From Pelomyxa schiedti (Eukaryota > Evosea > Pelobiontida > Pelomyxidae), in assembly GCA_020536535.1 (NCBI GenBank), contig JAHLWZ010000847.1, positions 1-64,000 of the forward strand: 64,000 bases of DNA, written 5' to 3'. The translations under genes were made by a program, and so were the position numbers. How positions within the stretch are numbered: the first letter of the stretch is position 1; each line of letters starts with the position of its first letter. Shown here in pieces: positions 1 through 8,660 of the stretch. The notes below the pieces were generated by a model that saw nothing but the letters and a program-made list of their open reading frames with translations, did no database searches and had not been told where the DNA came from.

Positions 1-93
1 AACTTGAAGACCTACAAGGTATCACATCACAACAAACAACACACATGCGGTTGGTTGATTCTGACCCGCCAAACACAACAAACAACAGAGAAC

Positions 94-237
94 ATGGCAG
101 ACCTAGAACACAGATTCGGAAGCTCTCACGGAGTAGAAGATTCATCCACCGTGATAGGCAATATTTTCCGCACCAAGATGGTTCTTCAGGCCGCAAGACA
201 ACACGAACAAGTACAAGACGACCTCTTTGGGCTGTGA
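94..237 (+). CDS. possible small ORF, unknown
   Basis: An ATG at 94 opens a 47-residue hydrophilic frame ending at 237. It sits in an A/C-rich stretch that could equally be a 5' leader. I recognise no domain and see no splice context that clearly joins it to the gene starting at 479. It may be the last exon of a gene that begins before the window, a chance ORF, or an upstream ORF. Confidence 0.15.
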   Translation: MADLEHRFGSSHGVEDSSTVIGNIFRTKMVLQAARQHEQVQDDLFGL

Positions 238-478
238 TGTCAAAATTTTGTATGCCCGTCTTTTCAAAGGACGTGTAAAAATTACAAAAAACAAAGACGG
301 AAAATTTTGTGGTGTTCATTACTAGTGATACGTGATGTAGCAAAACGTGGACATCGAGGGGGATGCTGTTGGCACAGAAACCCACAATTCCAAAAAAGCA
401 TCGAAGTCCGTTGGTCACTCTTATTGGTTTTTGAAGGCACGCACCTGTTTGGTTTGTTGCACGAGACACACAGTCGCG

Positions 479-1285
479 ATGTATAGTCAACAAGAACAAC
501 ATCAACAACAGTACGGCACTGCTGCTGCGTCAAGTGTATCGCCCAAGACCACGGCGCCACCGAGGCCAAAGAGGATGTGGTACAGTGCAAGGAGGGCGCT
601 GCAGGATCAAACAAGCAAAGCTACTCTCCAGCTGCGCTCCTTTCAAGTAGGTTATATCTCGTTTTATATCTTCATAGATACTTGTTGATTATGGAGCTTG
701 AAGGTGAATAATGAGTGCGGTGATTGCTTTTTTTTATATGATTGAGGTCTTTTTTTTTTTTTTTTGTGGTAGTGCTGAAACTCATGGGGTGTGGCCGATT
801 TAGGCTCAATTGGCACTGAGGAAGAGCCAGAAGAGAGTCAAGGGCACGTTGAACAACATGTGGATCAAGTGGAGGGAGCCAAATTTGAGTCCCAGTGAGA
901 GGTCAATGCGTGTGGATAACTTGAATAGGTCTCTTTCTGAGCAGGTTTGCCTGACCAGTAGCATTTCGTTCTCCCAGTTTAAACACTGTTTCTACAGATT
1001 GCACGTCTTGAGGCGGAAGTGAAAGGTAGGAAGAACAAGGACAAGATCAAGTACTCATCCGCACAATACCCCAGTAATAACATTCATATACCCTACTACC
1101 ACTTACCAAAAATAAAACCTACTGCAGGTGTTGCAGGCCTAGCTCCGCAAGTGTCATCAACTGCAGGCAATGCCACGATAACAGGCAACGCCGCGGTTCA
1201 AGGCAATTCCCCAGTTCCACAACCTCCAGTGATTGTGCCAAGAACCGGCGAGGCTCTCCAACAACAAGGAGTAGTAAATGCCTGA
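479..1285 (+). CDS. hypothetical basic coiled-coil protein
   Basis: Four exons fit in frame: 479-646, 804-944, 998-1073 and 1128-1285, giving about 180 residues. The N-terminus is Gln-rich. Residues about 33-125 are basic, with heptad-like hydrophobic spacing suggesting a helical coiled coil (SMRVDNLNRSLSEQIARLEA lies in this part). The C-terminal third is Ala/Pro/Gln-rich and looks disordered. The first intron (647-803) is the longest and ends after a long T tract. The last intron (1074-1127) is 54 nt and in frame, so it could also be retained. I do not recognise the family. The exon phases and composition make a real gene likely, but the start codon is a guess because no conserved domain anchors it. 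Confidence 0.5.
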
Positions 1286-1784
1286 ATGTGAATACCTCCC
1301 TCTTTGTAGCTCATGCCAAATCCCTTCCCTATAACTGAAAAAAAAATCCATTTCTATTTGTTGATACAGGACCTTCCCTATCACAGCATCATTTCCTAGT
1401 TGAGCACAAAGAGTTGCTACCCCACAACACCGATTTTTGCAAACTTCTTCAGGTACTCACCACAATAATACATTAGAAGAGGAAAAATCTCGTGAGTAGT
1501 TACTGTCTGAAGTAACTGCCGACAACGGCGGCAATTCACCATATGAGCTCCTCGTTCTAGCTTAGTTTGTGGTACTGCAGGTCCCAGTTCCCATACAAAA
1601 ATTTGGCGCCAAAATTTTTGGTTTTCAGAAAAAAGGAATAATTGTACAACAATAAAAAAAAAAAGAAAAAGGGTGGAGAAGCGGAGGTCACTGCAGAGCC
1701 ACATGTCATGGTGGCACGTGAGCGGTGATCATGGAGCTGTGGTGCAGTGGGATAGTGTGGTTGCAGCCAGCTTGGGTGGATTTG

Positions 1785-2315
1785 AGAGCGGCGCATTTGG
1801 GAGGAGCATTTGGGAGCAAAGAGTGGGTGGTTGTGCAGTTTGGGAGCATTTGGGAGCAGAGCAGTTTGGGTGGTGGTGGTGGTGCATGCATCATTTTGGG
1901 GGATAGTGGGGTGGGATACATAATAACATCAGCCATTCTGATAGATAATACAGGCGGGGGAAAATATTATTAATGCCTCGTGCTCAGCACCACCCTCACT
2001 CAGTGAGGGTGAAGAGGTTCCCCTACAAGCCGCCTCCCTGATATGATATCTGTAATGTCAAGTAAGTAGCGTGGTTAATAATTATTAATTAATTGACTCT
2101 GATAGCAGGCATTTAGCGCTATCCTCTCTGTGCAATAGGAGGACTCTTCTGGGGAGTGCAGTGCATTTTGGGAGCGGTGGTGCATTTGGAGAGTGGGTTG
2201 CAGTTCAGGTGCATTTGGGAGCAGCAAGGCGCATTTGGGAGGAGCATTTGGGAGCAAAGAGTGGGTGGTTGTGGTGGCAGCAGCTTCAGCTTGGTGGCAT
2301 TTGGGAGCAAGGCTT
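1785..2315 (+). repeat. minisatellite-like GCATTTGGGAGCA repeats
   Basis: The motif GCATTTGGGAGCA and close variants occur about ten times in two clusters, 1785-1875 and 2158-2315. The clusters share an exactly repeated block of about 45 bp (about 1790-1835 and 2228-2273). The block is strongly G/T-biased on this strand. It translates as repetitive peptides in several frames with no preferred one, so it is more likely a noncoding minisatellite than an exon. Confidence 0.7.
1991..2011. repeat. 10-bp-arm palindrome
   Basis: CACCCTCACT is followed by a single C and then by its exact reverse complement AGTGAGGGTG. This gives 10-bp arms around one base. It could form a cruciform or be a binding site for a dimeric protein. 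Nothing else around it suggests a function. Confidence 0.6.
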
Positions 2316-2349
2316 GAAGGCTGGTGCGCTGTTTGGGCATTGATAAAAG

Positions 2350-2446
2350 ATTTGGCTGAATAAAATAATCAACAGACCGGAACGCTGTCGTTTTCGTGTC
2401 ATTGCCCAGTCTAGGTGGTCTGGTTTTTTTTATGCTGCCAATTTGT
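2350..2446 (+). repeat. dispersed hairpin repeat, copy A
   Basis: About 95 bp resembling a second copy at 21110-21202. The first 45 bp are nearly identical. Both copies contain an AATAAA hexamer, then CAGACC, and about 40 nt later GGTCTG, which can pair with it. This copy lies about 40 bp before the aminotransferase start codon. It could be a small non-autonomous mobile element or a conserved RNA structure from a gene tail. Confidence 0.55.
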
Positions 2447-2485
2447 GCCTGTTTACGAGACAGAAGGCCCTTTTTTTATTGAGTG

Positions 2486-4295
2486 ATGAGTGGCGACGGC
2501 AAGACCACCGTTGTTGACACTCCTGGTCGTGACTACAACGGGGAAGAGGAGTACGTGCGGGCGCGCCCACAATCGCAGATGCTGCGGGACCGCGCTGCGT
2601 CGCTGTTTGGCGACAGCGGGGCTACGCACAGCTCGCGGGCTGCGATGCGCCCGTTCGGGCCCTACATCGCGCACGCGTCGGGGTCTCACGTCGTGGACGT
2701 GGACGGCATCGAGTACGTGGACTACACAATGGGCCATGGGGCACTACTTATGGGACACTCGTATGTGTCTGATTTTTGATTCCTGTTATTGGTTTTTTTT
2801 AAATGGCATTTTGTTTGTCTATTGTCATTTTAATTTAATTCATTACTTAATGTGCGCAAAGGCACCCGTCGTTAGTGAGTGCTGTTCAGACACAGGTTCA
2901 GAAGGGTGTCCACTTTGGAAGTAATCGTATGCAGGACTTTTTTCTTTGGGTGCGAAAGTGCACTTATCATTCTTAATCTCCAGACCCTCTTGAGGTGGAA
3001 TGGGCCGAAGCTATCAAAGCATGTGTTCCACAGGCTGAAAGGGTGGAATTCTTTTCTTGTGGACAAGAAGTACGCTACTAATGCCGTACTTTTATTTACT
3101 AAAGTTTCACATAATTCCAGGCCAACTTGATGGCTCTACGTGTTGCCAGACTCCATACTCACAGAAATAAAGTCCTCCACTTCAAAGAGAACTTCCATGG
3201 ATGGGCTGATCAGCTATCATTGAATCCAAATTTCTGTGCTTCGTGCGGAGATACTACTTGTTTTGTGTCCTACAACCTTGAAGAAGTAGCCGCACAGCTT
3301 GAATCCAAACAGTACCAGTAACATTGAGTTGTGTCAGAGGAAAACCTTGATACAATAGATATTCACTGGTAATGGCTGAAGGGGGAGGTGGTCACATGGG
3401 AGGACAGTATCCAGTTGAACCTTCATTTTTACAAAATGTCCTAACGCTCGCCCATGACAATGGGACTCTATTCTTGTTGGATGAGGTTGTTACTGGTATC
3501 CAACTAAATACTGTTCATACCTCCTTCTAATTGTACTTTGCAGGATTTCGCGACTGCGTTGGCGGATTCTCAGAGATCGCACAAATAAAACCCGATCTTA
3601 CTACCTATGGTAAAATAGTTGGAGGAGGGTAAGCTCACTCTCCTAGCAATCTGCAATCTGATTCAGAAATTAGGCTTCCAGCTGGTGTTCTTTGCGGCAG
3701 TGCTGCCTTGATGAGCTTAATTTCCAAGTGTGGGCACACAGGGACATGGAATGCCAACCCCTTGGTTTGTACCTGTGCCTCCGCACCGTTACATTTAACC
3801 AACTTCTGCCACGCAGGCTGCAGCAGCCGGGATAGCCATGCTCAAGCACGTTATAACAGGTGAGCCACAGCGGCAAGCCAATAACATGGCTTCCGTACTT
3901 AGGGATGCTTGCAATGACATCATGCGGGCCAAAGGACTCTGTGGGTGGGCTTACGGCCGCAGCATTGTGCACATTGCCTTGTCCAACCGTGCATTCCAGA
4001 GGAAACCGGACCAAATACACCCCCCATGGGACGACCCCTCAGCCATAAAGGACGGCGGTTGCTTCCACTCCAAGCTATCGCTTATGTTGAGAACCAAAGG
4101 GGTATGTCACTCCCTTCTAATATACCACTTCTAACTTAGAAAAAAAAGATAACAACACTGGGAGGCCGCATGTTCATTGTATCCTCAGTTCACAGTGTGG
4201 CTGACATCAACCAAACAGCCAGAGCCTTTGGTGAATGTCTGGATGTGTTGCTCACAGAAGGTCTTTTGCATCCTGCGGATAGAAACGGGTGGTGA
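2486..4295 (+). CDS. class III PLP-dependent aminotransferase
   Basis: Nine exons (2486-2760, 2862-2926, 2984-3069, 3121-3317, 3359-3495, 3544-3628, 3674-3764, 3817-4101, 4149-4295) join in frame into 455 residues. Best match is the glutamate-1-semialdehyde aminomutase-like branch of fold-type I class III aminotransferases. Family landmarks are the [10 protein letters not shown] segment with FHGWAD after it, the [10 protein letters not shown] aspartate that contacts the PLP pyridine nitrogen, and [10 protein letters not shown], whose Lys should form the Schiff base. [11 protein letters not shown] matches the usual substrate-domain motif. The length is close to the family's usual 430-460, with an extra N-terminal stretch. 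Substrate cannot be read from sequence. In a heterotroph a role in tetrapyrrole synthesis is unlikely, so an amino-acid or amino-sugar substrate is more plausible. The ATG at 2486 is the first in a frame that stays open. Confidence 0.85.
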
Positions 4296-4394
4296 TTGAA
4301 GTCCTGGCTGCAACAAAAAGATGAAATTTTGCTATTTTTTTCCCCGAATTTTGTGTTTGTGCGGTTGGTGTGGCAGGAACAAGAGCTTGGGGCA

Positions 4395-5534
4395 TCAAAA
4401 ACTGAAGGAGTGAAGTGACAATTTGCGGTCTTTATCACCGTCGTCTGCAAAAGGCTGAGAGAACAGCAGACAACCAGTGGCTGCGTCGTACAGTGAGGAG
4501 CCGGCCAATGATTCGCACACGCCGATTATGCCGTTGCCTGATGAGCACCAGTGGCAGCGCTGGGGGAGTGGGATTTGGCAACAGGGGCGAGAGAGGTCAT
4601 CTGTGCAGTACACGGTGAGTTGAGTGCGGTTGCGGTTGAGAACGGCGAAGCGGGTCTCATCAACTTTATGGGGTGTTGAGCGCCATTCGTGGGGGATCGT
4701 TGTTTCTTGGTCAAGGCTTAACTCTGTGAAGGAGAATGTACCATTGCTTTTGTGAACAGGGGCGAGACTCTCAGCACCCCTCTTCAGAATTCCACTTTGT
4801 AGTTTAAGAATAGCCTTAATTGCCTTGACAGGTAAGCCGGCTCTGAGAGCACCCCCTCGAAATACTGAGTACGTTGCTCCTATGTCTATGTGCATGATAC
4901 ACCGCCTTCCCGGGCCCCCTTCCGTAAGCATTGAGAATTCATCACCTTTGGGGATTGCGGGGTCAATTTCTGTGAACTCGAGCCACTTAGGCTTCCCCAA
5001 GGTCATGTTGGTCTGGCCGGTCTTGTGTTCTCCACAGGGCCACATTGTGAATTCCCCGGAACTGCGGCAGTACAATAAGGCCCACTTGCCATTGCTTGCA
5101 AAGCCATCAAACGGCGCTGCCATGCAATCAGTGCATTCCCCCGTTGCTGTGTCCATTATTTGTACGCCGCCTCTCAATTCTCTTAGTACAGCAGTCTGCG
5201 GGCCGGCGAATCCAACCGTAGTCATTCCTGGTTTAAGTATGCACACTGGCTTGATTTGCAAGATCCCACAAGTGAACGAGCAAGACATTGAAACAGCACG
5301 GCCGCCGCCGCTAATGCCGTTTTCCAAGACCCACGTCACTTTCCTCTCCTGACTCATAATCCAGGGTTTCCCTATACGATCTTGTAGCAGGTGCGAATCG
5401 GCAAGGAGGCGCACGGCGCTGTTGGCACCACATCGATAGTGAAGACCCAACGCAAACGCAACAAACTGCTGACGAGCCTCAAGTGTCCAGTTCACGTACT
5501 GCATCTGAGATCTTGGTCTGCTCTGGTCTTCCAC
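4395..5534 (-). CDS. intronless protein of unknown family (paralogue 1)
   Basis: One uninterrupted 379-residue frame, unusual in a window where nearly every other gene has several introns. It is clearly homologous along its whole length to the next gene (5879-7081). Shared blocks include WTLEARQQFVAFALGLH near the N-terminus, the FASNGKWA motif in the middle, and GILKRGA..PVHKSNG plus a Cys-containing CSSGNG segment near the C-terminus. Short hydrophobic strands ending in polar turns suggest an all-beta, possibly propeller-like fold, but no WD40 or Kelch signature is evident. No signal peptide or membrane segment is seen. Function unknown; it looks like a member of a lineage-specific expanded family. 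Its stop lies 100 bp from the convergent aminotransferase stop. Confidence 0.75.
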   Translation of the reverse strand: MEDQSRPRSQMQYVNWTLEARQQFVAFALGLHYRCGANSAVRLLADSHLLQDRIGKPWIMSQERKVTWVLENGISGGGRAVSMSCSFTCGILQIKPVCILKPGMTTVGFAGPQTAVLRELRGGVQIMDTATGECTDCMAAPFDGFASNGKWALLYCRSSGEFTMWPCGEHKTGQTNMTLGKPKWLEFTEIDPAIPKGDEFSMLTEGGPGRRCIMHIDIGATYSVFRGGALRAGLPVKAIKAILKLQSGILKRGAESLAPVHKSNGTFSFTELSLDQETTIPHEWRSTPHKVDETRFAVLNRNRTQLTVYCTDDLSRPCCQIPLPQRCHWCSSGNGIIGVCESLAGSSLYDAATGCLLFSQPFADDGDKDRKLSLHSFSF

Positions 5535-5878
5535 CTCCTTGTTCGTTTGCTCATTAGTGTTGGTTTGTTGGGCGTTGTATTCGTATTTAAGATCTTTACC
5601 TCGTGCCGGGTTATTCCTTTGACACCTGTCGACATGTGCGCTATCAGCTCTCTACCTTTGTGATATTTTTGTTTAAATATTTAAACGCCATTAGTCAAGC
5701 CACATCAACAACTTGATGTGCCACCGTCTCCAAGTTTCTCCACTGGGCGCACCCAGTGCATTTCGTTTGATTTTGATGATAGTTCTCGTTTTTTGTTTGT
5801 GTGGCGGGTTTTTGACTGAAACGTCCAATAGGGACAAAAGAAAGCACACAAAAGAAAAGGACCATGGATTCATTGTCA
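5535..5878. other. spacer between tandem paralogues
   Basis: No gene is seen. The spacer holds the presumed promoter of the 4395-5534 gene and the 3' end of the upstream copy. An A/T palindrome (TTTAAATATTTAAA, about 5672-5685) is the only motif that stands out. Confidence 0.4.
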
Positions 5879-7081
5879 TTAGCAATTTGCCGAGCCGAAC
5901 GAGTAAAGTGACGTCCTGAGGTTTTCCTTCTGTTCCACACTACCAAATCCAAGTGTCATTAGGACGGCAGTGGACAAACTTGACTCGTATAGAAGGTATC
6001 CTGCTAATGGGTCACACATACTGATGAATCCATTGCCTGATGAGCACCAGTTGGAACCTCGAGAGAGTGGGATTCTGTAACAGGGGCGAGAGAGGTCATT
6101 TGTGCAGTACACTGACAGCAGTGTGCGGTCCCGGCTGGTAACTGCGAAGTGGGTCTCGTCAACTTTCTGTGGAGCAGAGTTCCATTCATGTGGGAGCAGT
6201 TTGTCTCCACCATGTAGTTCTGTGAAGGAGAATGCACCATTGCTTTTGTGAACAGGAATGAGGTATGCAGCACCCCTCTTCAGAATTCCCCTTTGTAGTT
6301 TGAGTTCGGTAGTTATCCCCTTGACTCGTAAAGGGGAACCTTTGGGAGTGTTACCACCGTTCATGAATTCCGCGTATGCTTTCCCCAAGTCCATGTACCA
6401 GAGACCCTGCACTCCTGGGTTTATTTCCCCAAACATAGAGACTTCATCACCCTCGGGTATAGCGGGGTTAATATCAGTGAACTCCAGCCACTTCATCTTG
6501 GGATAGGCCATGAGGCAAGACCCAGCCATCTGCTTTCCGCACGGCCACACCATCATTGTTGTGAATCCCCCAGAGCCGCAGTAGTGCAAGATAGCCCACT
6601 TCCCATTGCTTGCGAATGCATCAAAGGCCACCGGTGGGCAACCAACGCATTCACAAGTGACAGTGTCCCTTATGGTCAGCACACCATTCTGGGTTTTGAA
6701 TACAACGGTACGTGGCCCAGCAAATCCAATGACAGTCGTTCCAGGTTCCAAAACGCACACAACTGCAGTGCCCAGGTTCCCATAAGTGTGTGACCACGAC
6801 AAAGAAAGCGCCGCGCCGCCGCCGTGTACGCCGCTCTCCACAAACACAATCACCTTCCGGTCCTCACCCATAATCCAGCGTTTGCCGATGTCTTCCCGAA
6901 GCACGTGCGAGTCGTACGAGACGAGATGGCGCACGGCGCTGTTGGCACCACATCGAGAGTGAAGACCCAAAGCAAACGCAACAAATTGCTGACGAGCCTC
7001 AAGTGTCCACCTCGGGAATCTGCTATGTTCCTCCCCCTGTTTACTTGGTTTTAATAAAATAAAAAGGCAGGCAATGAACAA
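5879..7081 (-). CDS. intronless protein of unknown family (paralogue 2)
   Basis: A 400-residue single-exon frame, co-directional with and homologous to the 4395-5534 gene. Identity is highest in the N-terminal WTLEARQQFVAFALGLH block, the FASNGKWAIL block and the C-terminal NDLSRPC..IP and CSSGNG segments; loops differ in length. The first 20 residues (MFIACLFILL..) are hydrophobic and absent from the paralogue, so the true start may be internal, or this copy may have gained a leader. Tandem arrangement and lack of introns suggest local duplication, perhaps after an ancestral retroposition. Function unknown. Confidence 0.75.
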   Translation of the reverse strand: MFIACLFILLKPSKQGEEHSRFPRWTLEARQQFVAFALGLHSRCGANSAVRHLVSYDSHVLREDIGKRWIMGEDRKVIVFVESGVHGGGAALSLSWSHTYGNLGTAVVCVLEPGTTVIGFAGPRTVVFKTQNGVLTIRDTVTCECVGCPPVAFDAFASNGKWAILHYCGSGGFTTMMVWPCGKQMAGSCLMAYPKMKWLEFTDINPAIPEGDEVSMFGEINPGVQGLWYMDLGKAYAEFMNGGNTPKGSPLRVKGITTELKLQRGILKRGAAYLIPVHKSNGAFSFTELHGGDKLLPHEWNSAPQKVDETHFAVTSRDRTLLSVYCTNDLSRPCYRIPLSRGSNWCSSGNGFISMCDPLAGYLLYESSLSTAVLMTLGFGSVEQKENLRTSLYSFGSANC

Positions 7082-7960
7082 AGAACCTCGTGCATTGTAG
7101 CTTTCCCATCCCTTCCGGTGTCACTTTCCATTCGAGCTGCTAAACTAGTCGTAGTGTCAGTGGTTTTTGGTTTCTTTTGTATTAGTAAGCAATCGAAGGC
7201 GCCTTTAAATTTGCTAGAGAAGATCTGAATACTTTCCCGGACGACCTGCATCTTTGGCGGGAATTAATTTAACTTAAAGGACAGCCGTATGAAGTTTATG
7301 GATCGAGAGCATCATTTGTGAGTATAATTATAGTATAATTATATGCCTAGACCTAGAATAAGATTTATACAGAAACTTCGGATGCAGAATGAGGTTGAAA
7401 TTCCATTCTGCCTGGCGGGAAAGTTAATACATTGGCGGTTTGGAATAGTTGCGCACCTTAACCATCTTTGGATACTGGGAATCACTTCCGCCATGAATAC
7501 AAAGTGAGCATGCCCACAACTACAGAGATTGACCTTCCGTGGGCAATCAAAGTGCCAGTAAACAAAGAAGGATACAAGGTTGCTAGGAGTCACACAAGAG
7601 GATTTGGTATGTCCGGCATGCAGCACCAAACTAATGAGGAATAAATACGTGTGCACAATGTAAGTGTGTTCTGACTCACTAAGTTTCTGCCCCCATCCAG
7701 TCACTGGTATAGTCTGCTGTATCAATGGCATGACACGCTCGAGGTGAGTGTTAGATTATCTATATAATCAATTCCCACCAAGCCACAGATGGTAGGAATA
7801 GACTATTTTGGTAAACTAACACGTAGTAGTAAGGGCATGTGCAGATGCAGCCACAACAGTATTTAATAGTAACTATTAGTTTAAGATAAGAACACATTTC
7901 ATAAACAACACCATTGATGAAGTTGACAGACTCTTCCATGCAGAGCATTCTGACGCAACA
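7082..7960. other. intergenic, possibly degraded repeat DNA
   Basis: No intact gene is seen. Short frames on both strands are not supported by splice sites or recognisable domains. The right end leads into the integrase remnant, and a CPAC..C cluster near 7611-7660 on the plus strand might be part of the same decayed element; this is only a suspicion. Confidence 0.35.
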
Positions 7961-8492
7961 CCATACAGGTCACAGAGTAACGGGCAGATTGAGAGATTCA
8001 ATTGAACACTTGTGGATATGCTAAGGGTGCATGCAGACCAACACAAACACGAGTGGGATGTATACTTGCAGCCAGTACTGCAGGCATATCATTCCAGCAT
8101 CAACCAAAGAACTGGTTATACACCCATGATTAGCTCAGAGGTTAGGAGCCAGTATCAAGTTAGGACCCTTGAAGTGGAAGGAGAGTTATACCCAGAGGGC
8201 ACCTTTGATGCACATACCATGCAAGAGGAAACTAAAAAAAAGTCAAAACCACATGAAGAACGTCTACCAAGGAACCGAGTGCACCATGCAAGAAGTGTCA
8301 GACAAGAGCGAAAGACCTCAAAACGGAAAAAAGCACGCGACCGGCAATAAACCATTCAAAGGGGCCGACAACCGCGATTTCGTGTTTGGCGATTTCGTTG
8401 GAAACAAGTTTGTGACAGAAGAGACCCATTCCATAAAAGTTAATGAAGCTCCAAGAGGGAGAACCCCTCGGGGAGACTCTCTGCATGCATAA
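7940..8492 (+). pseudogene. decayed Ty3/gypsy-type integrase fragment
   Basis: The plus-strand translation from about 7947 reads TPYRSQSNGQIERFN, then an in-frame TGA (8004-8006), then TLVDMLRVHADQH, EWDVYLQPVLQAYHSS and TGYTPM. These match the end of the retrotransposon integrase catalytic core: the StpYhpqsnGqvERfN signature with its catalytic Glu, then the yN.s....TGytPf segment. Downstream the frame becomes Lys/Arg-rich and stops at 8350; a shifted frame to 8492 may be the rest of the C-terminal region. The in-frame stop, the shift, and the absence of protease, reverse transcriptase or long terminal repeats here show a dead fragment. Confidence 0.65.
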
Positions 8493-8660
8493 TAGCACTG
8501 CTCAACTCTTTTCCTAATGTGCGCCATACTCTGCAGCCTCCAGGGAGTGGATTCTGTAACAGGAGAGCATGTGTGCATATGGTGGGTGCACCTCAGTGGT
8601 AGTAGTAACATCTTAAATGAAAACCAGAAATAGAAACTAATTAACACATGTTATTTTTAC

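Larger units (their letters stand above)
1286..2485. other. gene-poor, GT-rich intergenic stretch
   Basis: No convincing gene is seen on either strand. Frames here are short and read as low-complexity repeats in several frames at once. The stretch holds the minisatellite described separately (1785-1875 and 2158-2315), a near-perfect palindrome at 1991-2011, and at its right end one copy of a dispersed hairpin repeat that also lies just after the S33 peptidase stop codon near 21.1 kb. Confidence 0.5.
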
